Shown: piece by piece, positions 45,901 through 54,341 of the stretch
How positions within the stretch are numbered: position 1 is the first letter of the stretch
How the letters are laid out: every line of letters starts with the position of its first letter
From: CAVTWY01 sp963738615
Lineage (GTDB): Bacteria > Pseudomonadota > Gammaproteobacteria > Burkholderiales > Burkholderiaceae_C
Direction: 5' to 3'
NCBI GenBank assembly: GCA_963738615.1
Contig: CAVTXI010000012.1
Span: 1,550,001-1,614,000 of the forward strand
DNA: 64,000 bases
Notes under the pieces: generated by a model
What the model saw: only the letters and a program-made list of their open reading frames with translations
The model's database searches: none
What the model was told of the DNA's origin: nothing
Translations under genes and position numbers: made by a program

Positions 45901-46895
45901 CATGCCCACGGCGTTGCCGATACCCACGCGTCGCGTCGTCGTGAAGCGCTACGGCGATGCCGATCAACTGATCGCCGAAGACGCGGCACTGCCCTGCCCC
46001 CGCGACGGGCGAAGTCCGCATCCGCCAGCGCGCGATCGGCGTCAACTACATCGACATCTACCTGCGCCGCGGCTGGATCCCACCGATGCTGGCCGAAGGC
46101 GCCACCCCCGGCATGGAAGCCGCGGGCAGCGTGATCGATGTCGGCGACGGCGTGACGGGCTTCATGCCCGGCGACCGCGTGGCGTATCTGGGCCCGACAC
46201 CCGGCGCCTACTGCGGCGTGCGCTGCGTGCCAGCAGACAAAGTCGTGCGCCTGCCAGCCGCGATCGACGACGACGTGGCGGCTGCACTGCTGCTCAAGGG
46301 CCTCACCGCCGACTATCTGCTGCACGACCTGGGGCGCGTCACCACCGGCACGCGCGTGCTGATCCACGCCGCAGCCGGCGGCGTCGGCCTGCTGGTGTGT
46401 TCATGGGCGCGGCGCCTCGGCGCCACGGTCATCGGCACCGTGTCGAGCGATGACAAGGCACGCCTGGCACGCGAGCACGGCTGCGAACACGTGATCGTGA
46501 CGCGTGACTACCGTTTTGCCGATGCGGTTCAGCGCCTGTGCGGCGGCGCCGACGTGCTGATCGACGGCCTGGGGCGCGACGCGCGCGACGAGAACTTCGC
46601 CGCACTGGCGCGCCGGGGCCACTGGATCAGCCTGGGTCAGGCCAGCGGCGCGCTCGAAGCGGTCGACCCGAACGCGTTGGTCGCCAAGTCGATCACCTTC
46701 TCGCGCCCGGTCGTCTTCGACTACGTCGCCACGCGCAGCGCCTTGCTGCAACGTGCCGCGCGCGTGTGGGCCGCGCTGGCCGACGGCAGCATCCGCAAGC
46801 CACCGATCGAGCGACACTCGCTCGAAGCCGCAACCGGCGCACACGCGCGGCTCGAGTCGCGCGCGACCAGTGGCGCGCTGGTCCTGATCGTTTGA
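45901..46895 (+). CDS. Quinone oxidoreductase-like zinc-type alcohol dehydrogenase (MDR) family protein (one frameshift as read)
   Basis: About 330 residues of the MDR superfamily, quinone-reductase branch: PTRRVVVKRYGDADQLIAED, then after a frameshift near 45998 EVRIRQRAIGVNYIDIYLRRGW, EGATPGMEAAGSVIDVGDGVTGFMPGDRVAYLG in outline, TADYLLHDLGRVTTGTRVLIHAAAGGVGLLVCSWARRLGATVIGTV in outline (the AAAGGVG NADPH loop), GCEHVIVTRDYRFADAV, ADVLIDGLGRDARDENFAAL and RGHWISLGQASGALEAVDP. It lacks the Cys zinc ligands, as quinone reductases do. The ATG at 45901 may be internal to an SRPBCC-MDR fusion. The glyoxalase-like gene follows 22 bp later. Confidence 0.85.
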
Positions 46896-46917
46896 ACGTG
46901 CATCGAGGAGCGCTCGC

Positions 46918-47298
46918 ATGATCCACGGCATGAACCACTTCACCATCACGGCCGAAGATCGTGAGAAGACGCTCGACTACTACTGCGGCCTACTCGGCCT
47001 GGTCGAAGGCCCGCGACCTGACCTTGGTTTCCCCGGCGCGTGGCTCTATCCGTTCAATGAAAAGCAGGCCGTGCTGCACATCTACTGGGACCGCCCAATG
47101 CCGAGCCCGCGCACTGGCGTGATCGACCACATGGCTTTCACCGCGAGTGATCTGAAAGCGGTGAAGGCGCGCTTCGACGAGCGTGGCGTGAAGTACGACC
47201 TGCGTCAGCAGGCTGGGGCGGGCACATGGCAACTGTTTTCGTTCGACCCGAATGGAGCGCGCGTCGAGTTGGACTTTGACGCGTCGGAGACGCTCTGA
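46918..47298 (+). CDS. VOC (glyoxalase/extradiol dioxygenase) superfamily protein
   Basis: 126-residue single-module VOC protein: IHGMNHFTITAEDREKTLDYYCGLLGLVEGPRPDLGFPGAWLY in outline (first beta-alpha-beta-beta-beta unit with metal-ligand His in NHFTI), HIYWDRPMP, VIDHMAFTASDLKAVKARFDERGVKYDLRQ in outline (second His in IDHMAF) and a closing FSFDPNGARVELDFD with the usual acidic ligand. Metal-binding site therefore complete. The exact reaction cannot be read. RBS GAGGAGCG precedes ATG 46918. It is co-directional with the oxidoreductase and convergent with the glyoxalase II gene, whose stop is 30 bp away. Confidence 0.88.
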   Translation: MIHGMNHFTITAEDREKTLDYYCGLLGLVEGPRPDLGFPGAWLYPFNEKQAVLHIYWDRPMPSPRTGVIDHMAFTASDLKAVKARFDERGVKYDLRQQAGAGTWQLFSFDPNGARVELDFDASETL

Positions 47299-47328
47299 AA
47301 GGTCCCTCGACGCCACCCCGCCGCAGCC

Positions 47329-48120
47329 TCACCACGTGTTGCGCAACTCCCTCAGCTTCACGAACACCGTCTTCGCATCGGGCTCGTCAGGCAGATCCGG
47401 AAACGCTTCGCGCAGCTTCGCGATCACGCCCTTGCTGTGCAGGCGAAAGAAGGTGTTGATCTCCTTCTCGAGGCCGAGCGTGGTGACCAGCGGCGCGTCC
47501 AGGTCTTGCCCCTTCACCTCGTCGAGCAGCCCGGCGGCGCGCGTGTTGCCTGGCTCGCGCGCGAGGGTGAAGCGCAGGTTGTTGTCGATGTAGTCGTGGC
47601 CGGGATAGACCAGCGTGTTGTCGGGCAGCTTGGCCAACTGGTCAGCGAAGGTTTGATACAGCGCTTCGGTGTGCCCGCCGTTGTGGGTGTTGCCCGCGCC
47701 CGCATTGAACAGCGTGTCGCCGCAGAACAGCGCAGGAGTGTCGGTGTGCGAGCGCAGGCAGACGTGGCACATGGTGTGGCCAGGGGTGTCCAGTGCCTCG
47801 AGCTCGACCGTGCGGCCGACCTTGATGATGTCGCCCGCAGCCAAGCCACGATCGACGCCGGGGATGCCCGCGCCCGCCTTGTGATGCGCCAGCAACTTGG
47901 CGCCGGTCGCTTCGATCACCGCGGCGTTGCCGCCGGTGTGGTCGTGATGCTCGTGCGTGTTCAACACCTGCGTGATCTGCCAGCCGCGGACCTTGGCGCG
48001 GTGCAGGCACTTCGCGTGGTCGAGCGGGTCAATCGCCAGCGCCTCGCCGGTCTGGGGGCAGGCGATCAGGTAGTTGAAGTTGCGGTACGGGTTGGCGGTC
48101 CAGATCTGTTCGACGATCAT
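47329..48120 (-). CDS. gloB: Hydroxyacylglutathione hydrolase (glyoxalase II)
   Basis: 263-residue metallo-beta-lactamase-fold enzyme that hydrolyses S-lactoylglutathione in methylglyoxal detoxification. Signatures: NFNYLIACPQTGEALAIDP, metal-binding VLNTHEHHDHTGGNAAV (THxHxDH), LDTPGHTMCHVCLRS, FCGDTLFNAGAGNTHNGGHTEAL in outline and VYPGHDYIDNNLRF; the C-terminal substrate domain is present and the length is normal. ATG at 48120; longer in-frame starts reach into the divergent transporter promoter and are not supported. Divergent from the MFS-type transporter (ATG 48170), leaving 49 bp for both promoters. Its closeness to a VOC protein is suggestive, but the latter is not recognisably GloA. 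Confidence 0.92.
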   Translation of the reverse strand: MIVEQIWTANPYRNFNYLIACPQTGEALAIDPLDHAKCLHRAKVRGWQITQVLNTHEHHDHTGGNAAVIEATGAKLLAHHKAGAGIPGVDRGLAAGDIIKVGRTVELEALDTPGHTMCHVCLRSHTDTPALFCGDTLFNAGAGNTHNGGHTEALYQTFADQLAKLPDNTLVYPGHDYIDNNLRFTLAREPGNTRAAGLLDEVKGQDLDAPLVTTLGLEKEINTFFRLHSKGVIAKLREAFPDLPDEPDAKTVFVKLRELRNTW

Positions 48121-48169
48121 CGCGGCCTCCTGCTTCGGTGCCCGTGAGCCTACAACCATCACAACCACC

Positions 48170-49489
48170 ATGACCGCTCTGCTTCTGCGTCTGTCCGGCG
48201 CCCGTCACGACGAACTGCGCGCCGCGCTGTGGTCGTTCCTGTACTTCTTCAGCCTGCTGGCCAGCTACTACGTGCTGCGGCCCATCCGCGACGAGATGGC
48301 GAATCAGGTCGGGGCGAAAAACCTGGCCGAGCTTTTCACCTACGTGTTCATCACGATGCTGGTCGTGGTGCCGATCTTCGGCTGGTTGACGGCGCGCTTC
48401 CCGCGCAAGACGCTGCTGCCGTGGATCTACGGCTTCTTCGCGTTGAACCTCGTGGGCTTCTTCGCGTGGATGCAGGCCGGCGGTGGCGAGCAGGCCGCGC
48501 TGACCGGGCGTGTGTTCTACGTGTGGACGAGCGTGTTCAGCCTTTTCGTGGTGTCGGTGTTCTGGAGCTTCATGGCCGACCTGTTCGTCACCGAGCAGGC
48601 GAAGCGCCTCTACGGCTTCATCGCCGCGGGCGGCACAGTGGGTGCGCTGGTGGGGCCCACGATCACGAGCACGCTGGTCGAAGGCATGGGGCCGAAGAAT
48701 CTGATGCTGGTGTCGGCCGCCTTCCTCGTCGCCGCGATCATCTGCATTCAGGGCCTGCGCGCGTGGGAGCGCACACAGAACGTAGACCCCGCCGCGCGAG
48801 CCCGCAACGCGCAGGAAGACCAGCCCATCGGCGGCAGCATCTGGGCCGGGCTGCGCGACGTGTTGACGAACCCGTACCTGTTCGCGATCTGCCTCTTCAT
48901 GCTCGCGTTCTCGCTGCTGTCGACGCTGCTGTACTTCCAGCAGGTCGAGATGCTGCCCGCCGCGATCAGCAGTTCGGCCGAACGCACCAAGCTGCTGGCG
49001 CGCGTCGACCTGGCGGTGAACGTGCTGGTGCTGCTGGTGCAGGTGCTGGCCTTCGGCACGTTGATGACGAAGCTGGGCACACGCGCCATGCTGGTGGCGA
49101 TGCCCATCTTGTCGGTGCTCGGCTTCATCGCGCTGGCGGCCGTGCCGACGCTGGCGACGCTGATCGTCTTCGGCGTGCTGCGCCGCGCGGGTGAATACGC
49201 CGTCAGCAAGCCGGCGCGAGAGACGCTTTTCAACGCGCTGCCCGCCGAGCAGAAGTACAAGGCGAAGAACGTGATCGACACGGTGGTGCATCGCGGCGGC
49301 GATTGGTTGTCGACGCTGGCCTTCTCGGGCCTGAAATCGCAGGGCGTGACGATCACGCAGTTGTCGATGATGGCAGTGCCGATCGCGCTGGGGTGGTGGG
49401 GTGTCGCGTATTGGTTGGGTGGGCGGGCGACGGCGGCGGCGGCAACGGCCACAGCAGCGCCGACGGTCACGCCTGCACGCGCAACCTGA
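48170..49489 (+). CDS. ATP/ADP translocase-like MFS transporter
   Basis: 439-residue protein with about twelve transmembrane helices related to the NTP/NDP exchanger branch of the major facilitator superfamily: LRAALWSFLYFFSLLASYYVLRPIRDEMA in outline (YYVLRPIRDE is the family hallmark), LFTYVFITMLVVVPIFGWL, VFSLFVVSVFWSFMADLF, RLYGFIAAGGTVGALVGPTI, RAGEYAVSKPARETLFNALP and FKAKNVID-like KYKAKNVIDTVVHRGGDW. True nucleotide exchange is known in obligate intracellular bacteria; free-living relatives of this shorter type have unknown substrates. The C-terminus is a low-complexity Ala/Thr tail. Confidence 0.8.
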   Translation: MTALLLRLSGARHDELRAALWSFLYFFSLLASYYVLRPIRDEMANQVGAKNLAELFTYVFITMLVVVPIFGWLTARFPRKTLLPWIYGFFALNLVGFFAWMQAGGGEQAALTGRVFYVWTSVFSLFVVSVFWSFMADLFVTEQAKRLYGFIAAGGTVGALVGPTITSTLVEGMGPKNLMLVSAAFLVAAIICIQGLRAWERTQNVDPAARARNAQEDQPIGGSIWAGLRDVLTNPYLFAICLFMLAFSLLSTLLYFQQVEMLPAAISSSAERTKLLARVDLAVNVLVLLVQVLAFGTLMTKLGTRAMLVAMPILSVLGFIALAAVPTLATLIVFGVLRRAGEYAVSKPARETLFNALPAEQKYKAKNVIDTVVHRGGDWLSTLAFSGLKSQGVTITQLSMMAVPIALGWWGVAYWLGGRATAAAATATAAPTVTPARAT

Positions 49490-49498
49490 CGACGCGCT

Positions 49499-50530
49499 TC
49501 AGCGCACAGTGCGCCGTCCGAACAGCCGGGTCGCCACGTGCGCGATCAGCACGCTCGCCACCCAAGCGACGACGAGTCCCATCAACTGCGCGCGCGCATC
49601 GGCCGACGCCCCGCGCGACCACACCGCTTCGACGACGCGGCGCACGGGGTCGTGCAGCAGGAAGAGCGCATACGTGGCGTCTGCGTGCGTGGCAAGCGCA
49701 CGGTTGGTGCGCGTGACGTGGTCGTGACGAGCGTGTCGAGCGTGCGCCGATGCACGCAGCCACACCGCCAGCGCCCACGCCACGACAAGTGCGATCAGCA
49801 GGCGGTCGCGAAAGTCGAACACCAGCGCCGCGACCACACCGATCGTCGCAGCCACCATCGCCGCGGTCGCGCCGGGTCGCGCCGTCCCGACGCACCACGC
49901 CAGCACGCCAAGCCCGTACGCGCCGACGAAGTACGGCGCCCACGCGTCCCACGACGGATCGCGATTGAAGATCCACGCCGAGGCGATCACCGCTGCGGCG
50001 ACGATCCACATGCGGGCCATGGCGGAGAGCGATCGTCCCCACCACGCCAGCAGCGCCGACAACGCGAAGAGCTGAAGGTCGATCGCGACGTACCAGAGAC
50101 CTGGACTGACCGCGGGTACGCCCAGCACGTCTTGCAGCATGAGCGCGTTGGCCACAAGGCGACCGAACTGCACGGCGCACGACGACCGCGGCTCGTCGCC
50201 GCTGACGCCCATCGTCGCGCCGATCACGACGACGAACGCCAGCGCCAGCCAGACCATCGGCGCGAGTCGCATGAAGCGCTGACCCACCGCACGCACCCCA
50301 TGGCCCTCTCCGGCGCCCATGCACACCTTCGCCACCAGAAACCCGCCGAGCACCAGGAACACCTGCACCGCCTTGCGCGCGTGGTCGACAAGGAAGCCGA
50401 AGACCTGCGGCGCAAGGCTCCACGCCGCGTCGGCCATGCCGCTGTACAGCGCGAAGTGGTGCCAGACGATCAGGTGCGCCGCGACGATGCGCAGCACGTC
50501 CAGGGTAGGCCGGCGCGCGTTGGGGTTCAT
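49499..50530 (-). CDS. Acyltransferase 3 (OafA/YrhL) family membrane protein
   Basis: 343-residue integral membrane acyltransferase with about ten helices: RPTLDVLRIVAAHLIVWHHF (the family R/H motif near the N-terminus), VFLVLGGFLVAKV, RFMRLAPMVWLALAFVVVIG, PGLWYVAIDLQLFALSALLAW (WYVxIDLQxF signature) and a C-terminal YALFLLHDPVRRVVEAV. Such enzymes acetylate or succinylate sugars or lipids at the cell surface. ATG 50530. Convergent with the transporter gene (9 bp between stops) and divergent from the TPR protein at 50605. Confidence 0.88.
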   Translation of the reverse strand: MNPNARRPTLDVLRIVAAHLIVWHHFALYSGMADAAWSLAPQVFGFLVDHARKAVQVFLVLGGFLVAKVCMGAGEGHGVRAVGQRFMRLAPMVWLALAFVVVIGATMGVSGDEPRSSCAVQFGRLVANALMLQDVLGVPAVSPGLWYVAIDLQLFALSALLAWWGRSLSAMARMWIVAAAVIASAWIFNRDPSWDAWAPYFVGAYGLGVLAWCVGTARPGATAAMVAATIGVVAALVFDFRDRLLIALVVAWALAVWLRASAHARHARHDHVTRTNRALATHADATYALFLLHDPVRRVVEAVWSRGASADARAQLMGLVVAWVASVLIAHVATRLFGRRTVR

Positions 50531-50604
50531 GGAGGTCCGCGCTGGGTCGGGTTCGCGAAGAGGCGAAGCTTATCGAGCCACGCCGGATCGACAATCGCGG
50601 CTCC

Positions 50605-51519
50605 ATGAAACTCATGCTGGTCGTCTCGACCCTCTGCTTCGGCTGCATCACCATGGCCCATGCTGCTTTGGACCTCGACGCGTTGTGGGACTTTCGCGAC
50701 CCCGCGCGCAGCGAACAACGCTTTCAGGACGCGCTGACGAAAGCCGAGGGCGACGACGCGCTGATTTTGCGTACGCAGATCGCGCGCACGCATGGCTTGC
50801 GCCGTGACTTCGAACGTGCCCGTGCGGTGCTGCGTGAGATCGAACCGAGACTCGAACGCGCCCGCCCCGAGGCCCGCATCCGCCACGCGCTGGAACTCGG
50901 CCGCACCCACGCCAGCGCGGCCCATCGCCCGGACGAACTGACCGACGAGCATCGCCAAGCCGCGCGCCGTGCGTATCAACGGGCACTGGACATCGCGCGC
51001 GAGCACAAGCGCGACGCGCTGGCGATCGACGCGATCCACATGTTCGCCTTCGTCGACACCACACCCGCCGACCAGTTGAAGTGGGGCCGCGAAGCGCTCG
51101 CGGTTGCGCAGCGTTCGTCGCAAGCCGCAGCGCAACGGTGGGAAGCGTCGATCCAGAACAACGTGGGTTATGCGCTGCACCAACTGGGCCGCTTCGACGA
51201 AGCGCTCACGCACCTGCGTGCCGCGATCCCGCTGCACGAGGCCCAAGACAAACCGCAGAACGTTCGCGAAGCGTGGTGGATGGTCGCGCACACCCTGCGC
51301 GCGCTGAAGCGCAGCGACGAAGCCTTCGCGATCCAGCAGCGGCTGGAACGTGAACACGACGCAGCCGGCACCGTCGACGAATACGTCTACGAAGAACTCG
51401 AGGCCCTCTATCGCGAACGCGGCGAACGCGGCGAACGCGCCGACAACGCGGCCGCGGACGCGTATGCACGCAAGCTGGCAGCCGCGCGCGCCAGCGCAAC
51501 CAAGGGCAAGGCGCCCTAG
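50605..51519 (+). CDS. Exported TPR-repeat protein
   Basis: 304 residues with a signal peptide (LMLVVSTLCFGCITMAHA) and helical repeats matching the TPR pattern, clearest in WEASIQNNVGYALHQLGRFDEALTHLRAAIPLHEAQ in outline and AWWMVAHTLRALKRSDEAFAIQQRLE. It is therefore periplasmic or, if Cys14 is lipidated, membrane-attached. The tail repeats RGERGERAD. No partner is obvious; it is convergent with another TPR-like membrane protein gene. Function unknown, probably a protein-protein scaffold. Confidence 0.75.
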   Translation: MKLMLVVSTLCFGCITMAHAALDLDALWDFRDPARSEQRFQDALTKAEGDDALILRTQIARTHGLRRDFERARAVLREIEPRLERARPEARIRHALELGRTHASAAHRPDELTDEHRQAARRAYQRALDIAREHKRDALAIDAIHMFAFVDTTPADQLKWGREALAVAQRSSQAAAQRWEASIQNNVGYALHQLGRFDEALTHLRAAIPLHEAQDKPQNVREAWWMVAHTLRALKRSDEAFAIQQRLEREHDAAGTVDEYVYEELEALYRERGERGERADNAAADAYARKLAAARASATKGKAP

Positions 51520-51549
51520 CTCGCTAGCGAACGAAGCCAGGCCCTGCGG

Positions 51550-52674
51550 CTACTTCGCCGCCTTGAATCGCGCAAGCTGCTCCATCGCCCAGCGCTCGTA
51601 GGCGCCACCCTTGTAGGCGCTGCCCATCGACTTCAGCGTGCGCCTGATGATCGCGTCGGCCTCGGCGTATCGATGCGCGTGAACCAGGTACGCCGAGCCG
51701 CACAGGTGCCACAGCGGTTCGCGCTCGTCGCGTACGGTCTGATGCGGCTGCGCCCATGCGATCGTCGCGATGGCGTCGTCGGCCGACAGCGCGTTCAGCA
51801 GGGCCACACGGTGCTGCGTGCGCATCAGCGCCTGCTCACACAAGAGCAAGTAGAGAAGTTCGGCGCCGTGGGGACGGGGTTCACCGCGCTTGCGCCCTTC
51901 GTTGAAGGACTGCAGCACACGCGCAAGGCGTGCGCTGTTGTCGTTCGCGACCACAACCTGCATCCAGCGCACGAACGCCATCTCGCGCCCCGATGCAAGC
52001 GCGGTTTCGAAGCGCGCCGCGACGACATCGTCGCTGTCCCCGCGCTGCGCGCCGTTGTGGGCCCACATGGCGTTGGCGTAGGGGTTGTGCGGGTCGGCGG
52101 CGATGGCGCGCTGGTAGTGCGACACGACGGCATCGGTCGCTCGGCCCTCGGGCGAACGCAGGAACTGCGCCCATCCCAGATGGGCTTGCAGATCGCCCAG
52201 CCGAGCGCCGTGCGCCACGGCAACTTCGCGGCCGAGAACGGGCATGACCCTCTGCGCAATGCCCGCGAACTTCTCGTAGCCGCTGGTCTCCAGCTCACGA
52301 AGCCAACCCATCGCGCAGTCGGCTTGCGCGGACTGCGCTGCGGCCTTGCCTGCCGCCGACGGCGCACGCAGCCACAACTCGTCGAAGGTTGCCCAGGCCG
52401 ACTCGCGATCACCGCCGTCGCAAAGGCTGCCCGCGGCTTCGACGTCGCCCGCGTAGGCCCGCGCCTGCGCCTGATCGCGCGCCTTCTCTTCGGCGGCCAG
52501 CCGCGCCAGCGCGTGCTGGCGAGCGTCGACGCGCTGTTGTTGCTGCCGCAGGTACCAGGCGGCGCCTGCGGCTACCAGCACAAGAACCAGCAGACCAGTC
52601 CACCACCCGCGCGGCCAGCGCGACGGCCGCGCCGACGGGTCTGCGGGACGACGCTGTTCCGACATCGTGGACAT
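51550..52674 (-). CDS. Membrane-anchored TPR-like protein of unknown function
   Basis: Hypothetical protein, about 374 residues from ATG 52674 (MSTMSEQRRPADPS); the open frame extends to 52725 with a His/Thr-rich lead that looks untranslated. A single transmembrane helix (WWTGLLVLVLVAAGAAWYL) is followed by a short coiled coil (QQQQRVDARQHALARLAAEEKARDQAQA in outline) and a helical, Ala-rich periplasmic region with SEL1/TPR-like pairs (AHLGWAQFLRSPEGRATDAVVSHYQRAIAADPHNPYANAM in outline). It is convergent with the exported TPR protein 30 bp away, which suggests a related role in envelope assembly, but I do not recognise the family. Confidence 0.7.
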   Translation of the reverse strand: MSTMSEQRRPADPSARPSRWPRGWWTGLLVLVLVAAGAAWYLRQQQQRVDARQHALARLAAEEKARDQAQARAYAGDVEAAGSLCDGGDRESAWATFDELWLRAPSAAGKAAAQSAQADCAMGWLRELETSGYEKFAGIAQRVMPVLGREVAVAHGARLGDLQAHLGWAQFLRSPEGRATDAVVSHYQRAIAADPHNPYANAMWAHNGAQRGDSDDVVAARFETALASGREMAFVRWMQVVVANDNSARLARVLQSFNEGRKRGEPRPHGAELLYLLLCEQALMRTQHRVALLNALSADDAIATIAWAQPHQTVRDEREPLWHLCGSAYLVHAHRYAEADAIIRRTLKSMGSAYKGGAYERWAMEQLARFKAAK

Positions 52675-52719
52675 GGTGCGTGAGTGTGCCGTTTTGGCGT
52701 GCGTGGTCACGTGCGTGGT

Positions 52720-52990
52720 CGACACCAGGCCGCTTCGTGCTCACAGGCAGCCACGGCTTCGAGTTGATGCACTCGATCACCCAGTCCCTGGCGGACGTAC
52801 GGCGCTGCTCGAACTGCTGCCGATGTCGATCGCCGAGTTGCGCGGCGCTGGCATCCAGGGCAGCCCAGCGGCACTGCACTACCACCGCGACAGCTCCGGT
52901 CTCGAGGTCGACCTGTTGGTCGAGTACGGTGTGCCTCCCGGCCATGTCGGTTTGGTCGAGATCAAGTCCGGGCAAACCTACCACTACCCC
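52720..52990 (+). pseudogene. Remnant of a DUF4143-type AAA ATPase
   Basis: Pieces of an AAA_14/DUF4143 ATPase survive in two frames: GRFVLTGSHGFELMHSITQSLA, then after a one-base shift near 52796 GRTALLELLPMSIAELRGAGI, then, with the whole middle missing, ALHYHRDSSGLEVDLLVEYG and HVGLVEIKSGQTY from the C-terminal nuclease-like domain. The N-terminal Walker A part and several hundred residues between the pieces are gone, so this is true decay, unlike the clean frameshifts elsewhere in the window. Confidence 0.7.
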
Positions 52991-53006
52991 ACTACCCCAC
53001 TACCCC
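52983..53006. repeat. Three copies of an 8-bp tandem repeat
   Basis: ACTACCCC repeated three times directly after the ATPase remnant and before the stop of the small protein at 53024. Looks like a slippage product in non-coding sequence. Confidence 0.8.
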
Positions 53007-53023
53007 ACTGCGCCGCCACGCCG

Positions 53024-53188
53024 CTACAACCCTGTCTGAGCTTGACCGACCCGGTCCTCGCTGGGCTCTTCGGGTGGCGGCACAGGTTGTTGCGGGGCTG
53101 CCTTTCGTTGCGCCGCCTTCTCTTCCTTCTTCATCTTCTTCGCGAGCTCTCGTTGCCGCTTTTCGAACTGGTAGTTTGGCTTTGCCAT
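53024..53188 (-). CDS. Small conserved Lys/Gln-rich protein (54 residues)
   Basis: A 54-residue protein, MAKPNYQFEKRQRELAKKMK..., ending EDRVGQAQTGL. The N-terminus is strongly helical and basic (FEKRQRELAKKMKKEEKAAQRK), the C-terminus Pro/Glu-rich (PVPPPEEPSED). From memory, proteins beginning MAKPNYQFEKRQ occur widely in Burkholderiales and other betaproteobacteria as conserved small hypotheticals. A GAGGGTTGTCG stretch precedes the ATG at 53188. The frame has normal G+C-rich third positions. Function unknown; a nucleic-acid or ribosome association is possible from the charge pattern (inference only). Confidence 0.75.
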   Translation of the reverse strand: MAKPNYQFEKRQRELAKKMKKEEKAAQRKAAPQQPVPPPEEPSEDRVGQAQTGL

Positions 53189-53300
53189 CGACAACCCTCG
53201 GTGAGATCAAAGTCCGACGATACAGCACCGGTAGGCCGCACTCTCCCTTGGGAGCCGACGGGCCGTGAGGCGTCAGAGGCGTGGGCAAGCGGGCAACCCC

Positions 53301-54335
53301 TCACCCCACCCGCGTACTCTGCCTCTCCACCAACGCCACCGGCAACACCCGCGGCGCTGACGCGTGCCCTGCGCTCAGGGCCAGCAAAGCATCGACCATC
53401 GCCGCGCCTGCTTCCTGCACCGGTTGGTGCACCGACGTGAGCGGAGGGTCGCAGTACAGAGCGACGGGCATGTCGTCGTAGCCGACCACGGCCACTTCTT
53501 CGGGCACGCGGTGGCCGCGTTCGCGCAGGACCTGGATGGCGGTGATGGCGAGCAGGTCACTGCAACCGACCACGCCGTCGAAGGCGACTTTGCGCGCGAG
53601 AAGTTGCGTCAGGCCTGCACGCGCCACGTCGACGTCGAAGGGCACCTGCAGCAGCAGGTCTTTCGACTCGGGCAGTTGCGCTGCTTTCAGCGCCTCCCGA
53701 TATCCCGCGTAGCGCTGCCCCACCTCGGGCAGGCGCGGGTCGCCAATGAAAAGCACACGCTTGCGGCCGCGGCGGATCAGGTGTTCGGTGGCGAGCTGTC
53801 CGCCCAACACGTTGTCGCCGCCCACGGTGCAGTAGCGCTGGTGCGGCAGCTGCGCGCCCCACACCACCATCGGCACGCGGCGCTGCGCCATCTCCTCGAG
53901 TTGATCGTGGTGCAGCCACTGACCGATCAGGATGATGCCCAGCGCCTGGCCCGAGTCGTACAGGCTTGCGGCGGCATCGAGGTTGTCGGCGTCCACGCGC
54001 GACAGCAGCAGGTCATAGCCGCGGTCGGTCACGGCGTCGGCCAGGCTGCCCAGCATCGACAGGAAGAACGGGTCCGAGATGTGCTGACGCGAGGTCGACG
54101 CATACGGAATCACGACGGCGATCGTGTGGTTGCGCTGCATGCGCAGGTTCTTCGCACCAGCGTTGATGGTGTAGTGGTGCGCACGCGCGATGGCGCTGAT
54201 GCGGTCGCGCGTCTCCTTGCTGATGAGGTCGCTGCCATTCAACGCGCGCGAGACGGTCGATACCGACACGCCAGCAAGACGCGCAATGTCGACCATCTGC
54301 GTGCGGCGGGTTTCGTTCGTAGGGCTGTCGGACAT
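53301..54335 (-). CDS. LacI-family transcriptional regulator
   Basis: 344 residues. N-terminal helix-turn-helix TQMVDIARLAGVSVSTVSRALNGSDLISKETRDRI in outline and hinge helix TINAGAKNLRMQRNHTIAVVIP, then a periplasmic-binding-protein-like effector domain (ISDPFFLSMLGSLADAVTDRGYDLLLSRVD in outline, GQWLHHDQLEEMAQRRVPMVVWG, VGGDNVLGGQLATEHLIRRGRKRVLFIG in outline, GVVGCSDLLAITAIQVLRERG and VVGYDDMPVALYCDPPLTSV). Members respond to sugars or related molecules. It sits 6 bp before nagZ's stop on the same strand, downstream of it, so it may be the last gene of the nagZ-acpS-pdxJ transcript, though a role in sugar control elsewhere is as likely. Target operon not identifiable here. Confidence 0.92.
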   Translation of the reverse strand: MSDSPTNETRRTQMVDIARLAGVSVSTVSRALNGSDLISKETRDRISAIARAHHYTINAGAKNLRMQRNHTIAVVIPYASTSRQHISDPFFLSMLGSLADAVTDRGYDLLLSRVDADNLDAAASLYDSGQALGIILIGQWLHHDQLEEMAQRRVPMVVWGAQLPHQRYCTVGGDNVLGGQLATEHLIRRGRKRVLFIGDPRLPEVGQRYAGYREALKAAQLPESKDLLLQVPFDVDVARAGLTQLLARKVAFDGVVGCSDLLAITAIQVLRERGHRVPEEVAVVGYDDMPVALYCDPPLTSVHQPVQEAGAAMVDALLALSAGHASAPRVLPVALVERQSTRVG

Positions 54336-54341
54336 GGCTTG

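Noticed and set aside
52992..53288. 98-codon minus-strand frame MPTPLTPHGPS...
   Set aside because: It overlaps the 54-residue protein in another frame and shows no conserved character; the shorter frame has a clear family-like N-terminus.
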